Shown here: positions 24,649-34,133 of the stretch, in pieces | Numbering within the stretch: the first letter of the stretch is position 1 | Layout of the letters: each line of letters begins with the position of its first letter | Source: Candidatus Hodarchaeota archaeon | GTDB lineage: Archaea; Asgardarchaeota; Heimdallarchaeia; Hodarchaeales; YT1-039 | Length of the DNA stretch: 54,517 nt | Assembly (NCBI GenBank): GCA_016840025.1 | Contig: JAEOTF010000261.1 | Coordinates: forward strand, 1 to 54,517 | Direction: 5' to 3' | The notes under the pieces: model-generated | What the model was told of the DNA's origin: nothing | Databases searched by the model: none | What the model saw: the letters and a program-made list of their open reading frames with translations, nothing else | Made by a program: the position numbers and the translations under genes

Positions 24649-24744
24649 ATGGATGGTAGCCAACTTCGTGTAAATCGTAATTTTGAGAAAGAATTAAGGA
24701 ATGCGATTGTCTTGCCTGGAGAAATGAGTTTACTTACGGGGTAA
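24649..24744 (+). pseudogene. 31-aa fragment resembling the start of an ABC-type ATPase
   Basis: ATG-started frame ending at 24742-24744. It reads NFEKELRNAIVLPGEMSLLTG then stop, the context that in ABC ATPases immediately precedes the Walker A loop. No P-loop follows; the beta-helix gene starts two bases later. It could be a truncated remnant next to the M24 remnant, or a chance short ORF. Confidence 0.25.
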
Positions 24745-24745
24745 A

Positions 24746-26464
24746 ATGATGAGTCCCAAAACTAACACTAGAAGGTCTATTAAGATTCTAATCCTACTCA
24801 TTTTGATTAATATGTTCTTGTTGCTGCATTCTTCGACCACTCAGGAAGGAAGTGTTCACCCTGAGCGACCCTTAAGGCTATCAGTGAGTTCTCCAACCGT
24901 GCAAAGTACTTTGTCTTATGCTCCCCACGACCCAATTGAAGTTTCTAATGATATAGAATTGGCTGCAGTTGCTGTAAATGGCTCTGGAAAAGAGAACGAT
25001 CCCTATGTTTTAGAGGGATGGAACATTACCGCACCTGATTCTGATGGAATCTCTGTTATTGGAACAACAGCTCATTTTATGATACAGAATTGCTTGGTGG
25101 AAGCTGGAAGTATAGGAATTTACATTGCTAATATCGCTTCTAGAACAGTGAATATCTTCAACAATTCCATCCAAAATAGTTTCATTGGCATCTTATTACA
25201 TAATTCTGGAAATACGATCCTCAGCAGCAATATCATCCAAAATAATACCCGCGGTATCGTTCTAAGAGATTCTGGAAATTCAATCCTGAGTAATAACACT
25301 TTTCTTGAATGTGGTCTCGGATTTTATGATTTTGATACTTCTCAGGAGATATATCTATCATATTCAATAGAGAATAACTGGGTGAATGGACGTCCTTTAG
25401 GTTGGTTTGCAAATAAGAAAAATCTGACTCTCAGTACTTCTTATGGACAACTATTTCTGATCAATTGCACCAACGTTGTGGTGAAGGACCAAAATTGTTC
25501 TAATATAGAAAGGGGAATAACTCTCTATTTTAGTTCTTTCTGTCAAGTAATTGATAGTCATTTTAACCGAAATCAATTTGAGGGCATCTATCTTCACCAC
25601 TCGGGGAATGCGACTCTCCACAACAATTCCTACCAGAATAATAATGCGGGTATCTTTCTTCTATATTCTGGGAATGCGACTCTCCACAACAATTCCTGTC
25701 AGAATAATAATAACGAGGGCATCTTTCTTTGGTATTCTGGGAATGCGACCCTCAACAACAATAGTTGTGCCAAAAATGGTGGCACGGGTATCTCTCTGCA
25801 AGATTCTGGAAATACAACTCTAAGTAAAAACATCTGTTCCCAAAATCTAGGCAGTGGCATAAGTCTTTACCAATCAGGGAATGCAACCCTCAACAACAAT
25901 ACATCTATCAACAATGATGGTGATGGTATCCGTCTTGACGATTCGAGTAATGCAATCCTTAGCAATAATACCTGCTCCCAAAATCTGGGCAAGGGCATCA
26001 ATTTAGTGAGTTTTGAGAATGCTGTCCTCAGCAACAATACATGCTCCCTAAATCATGGCACAGGCATCTACCTTGTACTTTCTGATGAGTGTTCAATCAT
26101 TTGGAATATAGTAGATTTTAATAGAGATTATGGAGTGTATCTCGAACGGTCAAATGAGAACATTGTTCATCACAATACTTTTATCGCTAATGGACTCTAT
26201 TATGATCGACCATCTCAAGCATATGATGATGGCTCCAATAATCAATGGTACGATTCTTCTACCCTTGAAGGGAACTATTGGTCGGATTATACAGGTTCGG
26301 GTGACTATGAAATCGACGGAAACGCGGAGACTACTGACCCCTATCCCTTGGATGAATTTGGTAATCCTTTAGATGAATATGGTTTCCAAGCTATTTACAC
26401 GTTGGGATTACTCCTAGTTGTTGTTATCCATACTATTCACAAGCGTTCTAAGCATTTGTGTTAG
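24746..26464 (+). CDS. Secreted parallel beta-helix (NosD/CASH-type) surface protein
   Basis: A 572-residue protein with a signal peptide (about 10-35, IKILILLILINMFLLLHSS). LAAVAVNGSGKENDPYVLEG is the opening of NosD/CASH beta-helix proteins. Right-handed helix coils follow from about 90 to 490, including seven near-identical 22-23-residue coils (GNATLxNNSxxxN, then GIxL). NLWY-like text YDSSTLEGNYWSDYTGSGDY, also found in the other beta-helix protein here, closes the domain. One C-terminal helix (about 550-565) anchors it. Such folds usually bind or cleave carbohydrates, or act as adhesins; no catalytic residues are evident. Confidence 0.88.
   Translation: MMSPKTNTRRSIKILILLILINMFLLLHSSTTQEGSVHPERPLRLSVSSPTVQSTLSYAPHDPIEVSNDIELAAVAVNGSGKENDPYVLEGWNITAPDSDGISVIGTTAHFMIQNCLVEAGSIGIYIANIASRTVNIFNNSIQNSFIGILLHNSGNTILSSNIIQNNTRGIVLRDSGNSILSNNTFLECGLGFYDFDTSQEIYLSYSIENNWVNGRPLGWFANKKNLTLSTSYGQLFLINCTNVVVKDQNCSNIERGITLYFSSFCQVIDSHFNRNQFEGIYLHHSGNATLHNNSYQNNNAGIFLLYSGNATLHNNSCQNNNNEGIFLWYSGNATLNNNSCAKNGGTGISLQDSGNTTLSKNICSQNLGSGISLYQSGNATLNNNTSINNDGDGIRLDDSSNAILSNNTCSQNLGKGINLVSFENAVLSNNTCSLNHGTGIYLVLSDECSIIWNIVDFNRDYGVYLERSNENIVHHNTFIANGLYYDRPSQAYDDGSNNQWYDSSTLEGNYWSDYTGSGDYEIDGNAETTDPYPLDEFGNPLDEYGFQAIYTLGLLLVVVIHTIHKRSKHLC
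25604..26083 (+). repeat. Seven 66-69-bp tandem repeats in the beta-helix gene
   Basis: Units start at 25604, 25670, 25739, 25808, 25877, 25946 and 26015. Each encodes one beta-helix coil, GNATL(H/N)NNS...GI.L..S. The first three are nearly identical at DNA level (GGGAATGCGACTCTCCACAA twice), suggesting recent slippage or unequal recombination. Copy number probably varies between strains. Confidence 0.8.
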
Positions 26465-26560
26465 TAATTCATCATTACTTTAAGACAATTTACTCAATTC
26501 TGCTCCCATCGTCCATGGTAGGATCACTAATTGGAGTAGTAGGACATTTATTCTAGACTT

Positions 26561-27315
26561 TTATTGATTTTCAACTTCTATAATACTCAGTAATTTTTCT
26601 TTTAATCTGATGATCTCTTGCATAACCTTGGCAGCAATTTTTTGAGAGGTTTCTTTTCCATGGGGAAGGTTATAATATTCCTCTAAAGGGATTGGATCGA
26701 CAAAAATTATCCGAAGACGACTACCAAAGCGAATCTTCCAAGTACGCGGTGGGAATGCTTGTTTAACTCCATCTAGATAGACAGGAAGGACAGGAACTTG
26801 TGAAAGATAAGCTGCCCACCCTACACCAACCTTGGGGGATAAGAATCCTTTTGTAGAACGTTTTCCTTCGGGGAAGAAGCAGACAGCAGACCCATTTTTA
26901 AGCAAAGTAACTAAATATCGAATCCCTTTTGCAGATCGCATACTCCCAAGGATTTTTTTAGATTTCACAGGACGAATGATGAGCCCACCTGCTAATTTGA
27001 CCCACCTAAAATAAGGTTTATTGAATACATCCTCAGCTCCAGCAAAAAAAAGATGGCGCCGAGGGGGACAAGAGAAATTGGTACAAGAAACCCGTCTAAA
27101 AAACTAACATGATTAGCGGCGAGCAAGACTCCTTGTCCTTCTGGAGGTATATTTTCGATTCCATAGATTTCTACTTTGAAAAGACGTTTAAATATTGGTG
27201 GAAAAGTTAACGTAAAAAATTCATAGATATAACGACGCCAGAAACTCCACCTCTTAGGAGTAGCATGTGATATAAATGCACTTTGAGAGTTCATGGAATC
27301 CCTGCTTAATTGCAT
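26561..27315 (-). pseudogene. PlsC-type 1-acylglycerol-3-phosphate acyltransferase, frameshifted
   Basis: Two adjacent leftward frames make one acyltransferase. The first (27315-26992) holds the catalytic NHVSFLDG (HxxxxD) box. The second (26968-26561) holds FPEGKRSTKG (the glycerol-phosphate EGxR box) and PVYLDGV. In between, the second frame reads RRHLFFAGAEDVFNKPYFRW, a typical PlsC bridge, and it joins the first frame if one base is added in the five-G run at 27063-27067 (an A8 run at 27044 is an alternative). The enzyme would transfer acyl chains onto lyso-lipid, of interest because archaea use ether lipids. Real pseudogene or assembly error. Confidence 0.75.
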
Positions 27316-27481
27316 TCTTTATAATGATATTAGTGAAGTTCTAATACAAATTTTTTATATTTTACAGTAAAAAATCCATGATCATCTTTAGACAGGAAAC
27401 TGATAAAGCAAGGAAGAGTCCAAAAATAAGTATTATTAGTATTTTCAACACGAAGTTCGATAGATTAATTCTCATATTCAA

Positions 27482-29746
27482 GTGGTGATTTCTATCTCTG
27501 ATCTCACACCATTTATTCAGCGAATTCGAGAAAAATTGGATAAAGCAAACCTTGAGTCAGAACCATTACTAGTAAAATCCCGAGAAAGGTTCTCAGATTT
27601 GTTTAAAAACCTAGAATCAGAACAAGAACTGACAAATGAGAATTTAGCTCTTATTTTGATCCTTAGCTTTATGGTAGTCGAAAACCTCGAGCGATTTCTC
27701 AACCTAAATCCTCAGAATCCCCCTTCTATATCATTTGTTTCTAATATGGCAATGCAAAATGGAATTCATATAGATCAAAACGTGTTAAAACTTCTAGAAT
27801 TTTCAATTGATACAATATCCTCAACTAGTTTAGATTTTCATGATATAAGAAAGATTGCTTTAGAATTTTCGACTGATAAATTCATTATAGAAGATAGGCT
27901 AGGTAGCTTTGTTCAAAGTCTTTTACTACCTCAATTACGTAAAACTCTTGCTGCAAATTATACTTCAACTGTTTCTTCTAAATTACTCTCCTCACTGGCA
28001 TTAAACGGTGATCTTAACATGATAATAGATCCTTTCGCGGGTTCAGGGCGTTTAATCACCAGTACTTTAGAAGAAACCGTAATAAAACAAAGAAATATTC
28101 CTGAAATTTGCATTAATGAACTTCATGAAGCTGCGCTTCTGTTAGCCATAGTCCGAGTACTCTATACTTGCCAAAAACACAATATTAAACTCCAGATGAG
28201 ATTTCTTATGGGTGATGCATTTGGTAAGCTATCCCTACTACTTAGTCATAATAATCACACTTTGAAATTCTTTGATACATATGATCTCGTAATTATGAAT
28301 CCGCCCTTTACCAGGTATTTACGTCTAACCCCTAAATTTCTAGAACTCCTCAATGAAAGATATTACAAGTATGAAAAGTTCTTTAGACAACAAATGGGAC
28401 TGCATGTGTTTGCTCTTTTTCTTGGAGATGCGATTTTAAGACCAAGAGGAAGATTAGCTACTATTCTCCCCGCATCAACCTTTTATTCCAAGTATTCTAC
28501 GGGATTAATGAAATTCTTGTTGAAAAACTATTCTAACCTCATACTTGTTGGGATTTCTGCAGAAAAAGCCTTTTCCGAAGGAAGTGACTTTAAAGAGATT
28601 ATTTTTATTGCAGATAAAAGAAATAAGAACGAAGAGGACAAAAAAGAAGTTTTGTTTGCTAATATAGAAAACTCTGTCTCTATTGAGAATTATTCACAAA
28701 TTTCTCAATTGATACAAGCCCGTAGCTCAACAGAAGAGTTGAGGATAAGTTATAATCAAATTTCATATGAAAAACTAGAAAAGGAATGGAATTGGATTCG
28801 ATTTCTAGACCGAGGACATCTTCCAGACCTCTCTTCAAAAATCAAGCAAATGATGAAAATCGTAAGAGCTGAAGATATAGGTCTGAGAATCGTTAGGGGC
28901 TTCGAGATGTATGGTCCAGAGTTTTTCTTTTTGCCGAATAAAACGTGGCTCCTTGATAAAAGAACCGAGGAAGAAACCTGGTTCAAACATAGTTGGACTA
29001 AGGATATTTGTAAATTTCCAAACCAAATTCTTATCCCAGCCCTGAGAAAACCAGGGTTATATGCACAATCAATAAGTCCTTCAATTAATCACTATGTATT
29101 GAGAGTTCCACCCGAGGATACGAACCTTGTACCTGAATCTTATCTTAAAGAACGACATAATGAATGGCAAGTGGCTCGGAAGAGATTTGGAAGAAACTGG
29201 TTAAACCATATTGACAACCAGCTAAAATCAAAGCAACCTTTTTCTCACCTGTTTGTTGCTGATAAGTTCGGAATTACTACTACGGGAACATTTGTGTATT
29301 TCACCGAGGACCGAATTACTGCATCGAAGAACTTCTATATAATAGATTGTGAGAAAGAAGAGGCAGAATTTTTAGCAGCTTGGATGTCTAGTACATTCTT
29401 TCTTTTACTATTTTTGGCTTCACGACGGGAAATCGGCGGTGCTTTTGGAAGACTCCAAATTGTAGATTATAAAGCGGAAGAACTATTCTTCGATCATAAC
29501 ACAATTTCAGAAAATAAAAGAGAATTGATCATAGGAAAGTTCAGAAACCTAAAAAAAAAGCAATTACCCCCAATAAAAACTCAAGTCGCTGAATCTTACC
29601 GACAAACTCTGGATAGAGCGTTCCTTGATGCAATTGACCTTAAAGATTCAAATGAGTTTGAATTACTTGATAAAATCTACTCAGAAATCCAGTCTATCTT
29701 CAATGAAATAGATAATCGAGGTAAAAAGAGACGAGAACGTGAATAA
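27482..29746 (+). CDS. Solitary N6-adenine DNA methyltransferase (type I/IIG-like)
   Basis: A 754-residue protein. An N-terminal helical region (1-130) precedes SAM motif I DPFAGSGRL (183-191) and the catalytic NPPF (273-276) of gamma-class adenine methyltransferases. LRPRGRLATILPASTFYS is a typical later motif. The C-terminal 300 residues, with LRIVRGFEMYGPEFF and SKNFYIIDCEKEEAEFLAAW, look like a target-recognition domain of the TaqI/type IIG style. No nuclease motif was seen in it or in its neighbours, so it may be an orphan methylase. Starts GTG GTG. A type IIG enzyme with hidden nuclease is the main alternative. Confidence 0.82.
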   Translation: MVISISDLTPFIQRIREKLDKANLESEPLLVKSRERFSDLFKNLESEQELTNENLALILILSFMVVENLERFLNLNPQNPPSISFVSNMAMQNGIHIDQNVLKLLEFSIDTISSTSLDFHDIRKIALEFSTDKFIIEDRLGSFVQSLLLPQLRKTLAANYTSTVSSKLLSSLALNGDLNMIIDPFAGSGRLITSTLEETVIKQRNIPEICINELHEAALLLAIVRVLYTCQKHNIKLQMRFLMGDAFGKLSLLLSHNNHTLKFFDTYDLVIMNPPFTRYLRLTPKFLELLNERYYKYEKFFRQQMGLHVFALFLGDAILRPRGRLATILPASTFYSKYSTGLMKFLLKNYSNLILVGISAEKAFSEGSDFKEIIFIADKRNKNEEDKKEVLFANIENSVSIENYSQISQLIQARSSTEELRISYNQISYEKLEKEWNWIRFLDRGHLPDLSSKIKQMMKIVRAEDIGLRIVRGFEMYGPEFFFLPNKTWLLDKRTEEETWFKHSWTKDICKFPNQILIPALRKPGLYAQSISPSINHYVLRVPPEDTNLVPESYLKERHNEWQVARKRFGRNWLNHIDNQLKSKQPFSHLFVADKFGITTTGTFVYFTEDRITASKNFYIIDCEKEEAEFLAAWMSSTFFLLLFLASRREIGGAFGRLQIVDYKAEELFFDHNTISENKRELIIGKFRNLKKKQLPPIKTQVAESYRQTLDRAFLDAIDLKDSNEFELLDKIYSEIQSIFNEIDNRGKKRRERE

Positions 29747-29797
29747 TCAAGTATACTTCAGAAATTACTGGATGCGTTGGGATGTGTATTTCTATAC

Positions 29798-29813
29798 CGA
29801 AATACCTTTATAT
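29798..29813 (+). promoter_or_regulatory. Candidate archaeal promoter for the peptide-binding protein pair
   Basis: CCGAAATACC followed by TTTATAT (about 29806-29813) matches a BRE/TATA arrangement. A start about 25 bases downstream would leave a leader of about 35-40 bases before the ATG at 29874, matching the start of the two-gene run. Confidence 0.45.
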
Positions 29814-29873
29814 CATATCATATTAAGAGATTATCGGAATTAGCTCCCAAATAATGGGGATAGAAGTGCTACT

Positions 29874-31970
29874 ATGAAAATAAGTTTGAAAATTGGGATG
29901 ATAATTTTCCTTCTTTGTATTTTTACTTTTAATTCGCTGATAATTCAACCAACGCGTGTAAATGGATATGATCTTTGCCGGCATAAGTTTGAGTTTGAGC
30001 TATTGACATTAGTTGGTGATGATGCAGGATACATTGCTGGAGCATTGATTGCTTCTTATTTAGGAGCTGTCGGAATGAAAATAAACCAAATACACCAAGA
30101 ATCTGCGGTGATGTATCCTAAACTAGAGGATTTCGGGTACTATGAGAATGCCTCTTCTCATGAGCTAGGTGCTGAGCCCTGGAATACTGTCCGACCGTAT
30201 GATCTCATTTACATGCCTTCACCTAGTTCACCATCCACCCCCACCGATTTAAGTATGCTACACAGCGGGGAAGATTATCCTGGTGGAAAGAATGAATGGG
30301 GGTTCCATAATGCCACCATGGATGCAAATATTGACTTCATGTTCAATATATCGCTTGATATTGTACCCCTCTACCTCAACAGGCAACAGGCAATTTGTGC
30401 AGAAGAAGTGCCTTATGTGCACGTAATTTACCAAAAAGATATGATGCCCATCCGTAAGGGAATAGATGGATTAGTTTATACTCCCCATGGAGTAATCTCT
30501 TGGAAGAACCCACTAACTCCCCTGAACATACATAACACTACAAACCTTCCCGCTACTCGTAATGGTACTGAATGGGTGATGCGATACTTCAAATTTGTTA
30601 TAGATGGAGATCCAGGTGGGCCGCTTTATTATGAAATTAGTAAAAATCGATCAGCTTTCGTGGATTCTCTACTCTGGGAGCCCCTTGTGCAAACTAATGA
30701 GACAGGGGGATTTATTCCTTGGTTAGCTGAGTCATACGAAATTTCCGAGGACGGAATGATCTATAATTTCACTCTCCGGGACAACATCTACTGGCACGAT
30801 GGAACCCTCATGATGCCTGAGGATATCGTCTTCTCGTATAACTATATCAATGACGCGTGGGATGCAGGCGAAGCTATTTATAATCCCTGTGCTGACGTAA
30901 CAAGCTGTATTATTCTTGAGGATGGCATCATTCAGTTTATGATGGAAGAATTGGATCCCTGGGCGATTCCAAATATCTTCACCGAGTTGAAAATCTTCCC
31001 AAAACATATTTTCGAGACAGTGCCTTACAATGATGTCACTTGGCATGACCTAACAAATATGACAACTAAGATCGGCTCAGGCCCCTACAAATTTCAAGAA
31101 GTTTCCATGTGGGCCCCTCCTACGTGGTGGACTTTCGTACGAAACCCCAACTACTGGTTTACGGGTACAAATCCCCATTGTATAACCAGTTTGGAGCCTA
31201 TATATTCTGAGGGTGGGAACAATCCTTCCATTACCCAATATCCTCGTATGGAACGCTTTACGATTCGTGTTATTACTGATGTTGATTCTACTATTACCGC
31301 ACTACGAAATGGGGAAGTAGACCTCTGCCGATACATATGGTTTGATGTTGCTAATGCTGCTCAGGAATATCCTGATGAAATCAAAATGAATACTATTCCG
31401 AGTACTTGGCGGAAAATCCTGTGGATCAACAACAATGTGTACCCACTAAGCGATAAACGTGTTCGGCAAGCGATAGCATATGCAATTGACTATGATGCGA
31501 TTGTAGAAGCATCAGAAGGAAATAAAGCGATTGCTCTGTACAATAATTATCTTCCAATTGAGTACTATGGAACATGGCACAACCCTGCCAGCGACGTCTA
31601 CGACTATAATCCAGCAAGAGCTTATGCCATTCTTGAAGATGCGGGGCATCTAGACACCGATGGTGATGGAGTAAGGGAAGCAGATTCTATTCATACTCCT
31701 ATTTGTGGTGGAGATATGACATGCTCTTCTACAACAGGGGATTATTTTTCTTCTACTGGTTATGATAGTTCTTATACAACCTACCCCTTCTCAGAAGACC
31801 CTGACTCCACCCTATTCCAAAATAGTACAAGCACTCCAGATAATACACGCGCAAGACACCTTGCTATTTTTGACTCGGGATTTTTTATCTTTCTAATATG
31901 TTCTATAACGGCATTAGCAGGAGGAATGGCCCTAGCGTATCTCTATGAGAAAACGCGAAAGTTGACTTGA
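29874..31970 (+). CDS. Membrane-anchored oligopeptide-type solute-binding protein (copy 1)
   Basis: A 698-residue family 5 extracellular solute-binding protein (DppA/OppA type). Signal peptide at about 1-30. Family signatures are LAESYEISEDGMIYNFTLRD, WHDGTLMMPEDIVFSYNYI and VRQAIAYAIDYDAIVEAS. After a Thr/Ser-rich stem, one helix (FFIFLICSITALAGGMALAY) and a KTRK tail anchor it to the membrane. It would capture peptides or other oligomers outside the cell. No permease or ATPase gene lies in the window. The following gene is a tandem copy. A separate N-terminal extension (ELLTLVGDDAGYIAG) is shared by both copies. Confidence 0.88.
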   Translation: MKISLKIGMIIFLLCIFTFNSLIIQPTRVNGYDLCRHKFEFELLTLVGDDAGYIAGALIASYLGAVGMKINQIHQESAVMYPKLEDFGYYENASSHELGAEPWNTVRPYDLIYMPSPSSPSTPTDLSMLHSGEDYPGGKNEWGFHNATMDANIDFMFNISLDIVPLYLNRQQAICAEEVPYVHVIYQKDMMPIRKGIDGLVYTPHGVISWKNPLTPLNIHNTTNLPATRNGTEWVMRYFKFVIDGDPGGPLYYEISKNRSAFVDSLLWEPLVQTNETGGFIPWLAESYEISEDGMIYNFTLRDNIYWHDGTLMMPEDIVFSYNYINDAWDAGEAIYNPCADVTSCIILEDGIIQFMMEELDPWAIPNIFTELKIFPKHIFETVPYNDVTWHDLTNMTTKIGSGPYKFQEVSMWAPPTWWTFVRNPNYWFTGTNPHCITSLEPIYSEGGNNPSITQYPRMERFTIRVITDVDSTITALRNGEVDLCRYIWFDVANAAQEYPDEIKMNTIPSTWRKILWINNNVYPLSDKRVRQAIAYAIDYDAIVEASEGNKAIALYNNYLPIEYYGTWHNPASDVYDYNPARAYAILEDAGHLDTDGDGVREADSIHTPICGGDMTCSSTTGDYFSSTGYDSSYTTYPFSEDPDSTLFQNSTSTPDNTRARHLAIFDSGFFIFLICSITALAGGMALAYLYEKTRKLT

Positions 31971-32007
31971 ATACATGTCCATATTAATCCGCTGTGCAGG
32001 TGAAAAA

Positions 32008-34014
32008 ATGAAAACACTAAAAAAGATCAATATCCTCGTAGTAGCTTTCATCTTATGGGGATTGTCTATTAATTCGACAATGATTCAACCAACACAAGTA
32101 AATGGATGGGATCTAGGACGAATAAACTTTGAATTTGAACTACTTACTCTTATGGGTGATGATGCAGGATTTATTGCGGGAGAGTTGATTACATCTTACC
32201 TTGACGCAATCGGAATGAAAATAAACCATCTTCATCAGGAATCAGCTGTATTATATCCTAAACTTGATAATTATGGATATTATGAGAATGCAACAGCCTG
32301 CTCTCTCGGTGTAGATCCTGTAAACACTATTCGACCCTATGACTTCGTCTACCATGGTCTAAGCAGTGCACCAATCACACCGACCGACCTAAATATGTTA
32401 CGTACAGCGCATGACTATCCAGGTGGTGGTAATGAATTTGGATTCCACAACTCCACCATGGACATAGCTATTAGCAGGATGTATAGCAGCCATATCGATA
32501 ATGTTGCTTACTATATTAACTGGCAACAAGCCATTGCTGTAGAGGAAGTACCTTACATACACGTTTTATATCAGAAAGATGTGATCCCTGTCCGTAAGGG
32601 TATAGATGGCTTAGTCTACACTCCTCATGGCTTAATCTCCTGGAAAAACCCCTTAACACCGCTGAACATTCATAACACCACTAACCTACCAGAAAGTCGA
32701 GAGGGGTTGGAGTGTGTTATGCGATACTTTGCCCCAGTTCGGGATGGCAATCCTGATGGAATGCTTTACTACGAGATTTTGACTGGTCGAACAGCTTTCG
32801 TGGACTGTTTACTCTGGGAGTGTCTTATCCAAGCCAATGAAACCGGAGGTTATATTCCCTGGCTTGCTGAATCCTATTCAATTTCTGAAGATGGATTGAT
32901 CTTCAACTTTACTCTTCGAGATGGGATTTTATGGCATGATGGTACTCCTATGACTCCTGAGGACGTTAAATTCTCTTATGATTACATCAAGAGCGCTGAA
33001 GGAACAGCTAGATATTCTCCTGTTGTTGATATAGAAAGTTGTGAAATTCTATCGGATGGAACAATACAATTCATTAGTTCCAAAATTGACACTTGGGCGA
33101 TATCTTATTGTTGGACAGAACTCAAAATCTTCCCGAAGCATATCTTTGAGACCGTACCTTATAATGATCCTTCTTGGCATGATCTAACCAATATGACTAC
33201 GAAAATTGGCTCAGGCCCATATCAGTTTGACAGCGTAGAGACACAATCGCCACCCAGCTGGTGGAAATTCGTTCGTAATGACAATTACTGGTTCACTGGT
33301 GCAAACACCAATTGTTTTACTAACCTTGAACCCATCTATTCTGAGGGGGGCAGTGATCATACAATTATTCAATATCCTAGGATGGAATGCTTTACCATCC
33401 GTGTCATCACTAGTCCTGACGCAACAGTTGCAGCCTTGCGAAATGGTGAAGTGGATCTACTTAGATATATGTGGTCCCCGATCACTATTGCTGCTCAAGA
33501 ATACCCCGATGACATCAAAATGGTATCTACACCCAGTGTTTGGCGGAAACTTCTGTGGATCAATAATAATGTTTATCCACTGAGCAATAAACATGTGCGA
33601 CAAGCTATTGCTTATGCTATAGATTATGACTCTATATGTGAAGCATCTGAGGGGGGATTTGCTATCCCTCTGTATAATAGATATTTACCTCCAGAAATCT
33701 ATGGGACTTGGTATAATTTTGCCACAGATGTTTATAGCTACAATGTGGATAGAGCTAACGAGATCCTAGATAATCTAGGCTTCTACGATTATGATGGAGA
33801 TGGAGTCCGGGATACTGGACATCCTTGGCCAACATCATGGCCAACTACAATGCTAACACAGTTAACTTCAAAACGAGAAAACGACGTAACAAAAACAATA
33901 ACAGAGACTAGTACATCCCCACGTTTTATAGCAGGATTCACAGTTGTAGAGTCTTTATTGTTCAGTATTTGTACTATTGGAATCTTAAAATTACATAAGA
34001 AACGCAAGATTTAG
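32008..34014 (+). CDS. Membrane-anchored oligopeptide-type solute-binding protein (copy 2)
   Basis: A paralogue of the preceding gene, about 668 residues. The ATG at 32008 is chosen over 31975 because it follows AGGTGA at good spacing and gives a proper signal peptide (KTLKKINILVVAFILWGL) matching copy 1. LAESYSISEDGLIFNFTLRD and VRQAIAYAIDYDSICEAS repeat the family signatures. It has fewer stem residues and an anchor helix FTVVESLLFSICTIGIL before LHKKRKI. It starts 37 bases after copy 1, so one operon from a tandem duplication. Ligand differences are likely but not readable. Confidence 0.86.
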   Translation: MKTLKKINILVVAFILWGLSINSTMIQPTQVNGWDLGRINFEFELLTLMGDDAGFIAGELITSYLDAIGMKINHLHQESAVLYPKLDNYGYYENATACSLGVDPVNTIRPYDFVYHGLSSAPITPTDLNMLRTAHDYPGGGNEFGFHNSTMDIAISRMYSSHIDNVAYYINWQQAIAVEEVPYIHVLYQKDVIPVRKGIDGLVYTPHGLISWKNPLTPLNIHNTTNLPESREGLECVMRYFAPVRDGNPDGMLYYEILTGRTAFVDCLLWECLIQANETGGYIPWLAESYSISEDGLIFNFTLRDGILWHDGTPMTPEDVKFSYDYIKSAEGTARYSPVVDIESCEILSDGTIQFISSKIDTWAISYCWTELKIFPKHIFETVPYNDPSWHDLTNMTTKIGSGPYQFDSVETQSPPSWWKFVRNDNYWFTGANTNCFTNLEPIYSEGGSDHTIIQYPRMECFTIRVITSPDATVAALRNGEVDLLRYMWSPITIAAQEYPDDIKMVSTPSVWRKLLWINNNVYPLSNKHVRQAIAYAIDYDSICEASEGGFAIPLYNRYLPPEIYGTWYNFATDVYSYNVDRANEILDNLGFYDYDGDGVRDTGHPWPTSWPTTMLTQLTSKRENDVTKTITETSTSPRFIAGFTVVESLLFSICTIGILKLHKKRKI

Positions 34015-34057
34015 AGTGATAGAAATTATCAAATAATTGACTTTCACTCATTATACC

Positions 34058-34068
34058 TTTTTTTTTTT
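34058..34068 (+). terminator. T11 terminator after the solute-binding pair
   Basis: An uninterrupted run of eleven T about 44 bases after the stop of copy 2, matching archaeal oligo-T termination. No hairpin is needed or seen. Confidence 0.6.
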
Positions 34069-34133
34069 AACTACTATGAAGTTCAAAAAGTCCTTCAGTT
34101 TTTACAATGATGTTGTTCTGAGGAAGATAAATT

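Noticed and set aside
25604..26083. Regular repeats that could suggest a CRISPR array
   Set aside because: The units run without spacers, are in frame and encode beta-helix coils; repeats in the 43.7 kb array are likewise coding.
30732..31046. Leftward 104-aa open frame inside solute-binding copy 1
   Set aside because: Antisense to a strongly supported gene, no ribosome site or motif.
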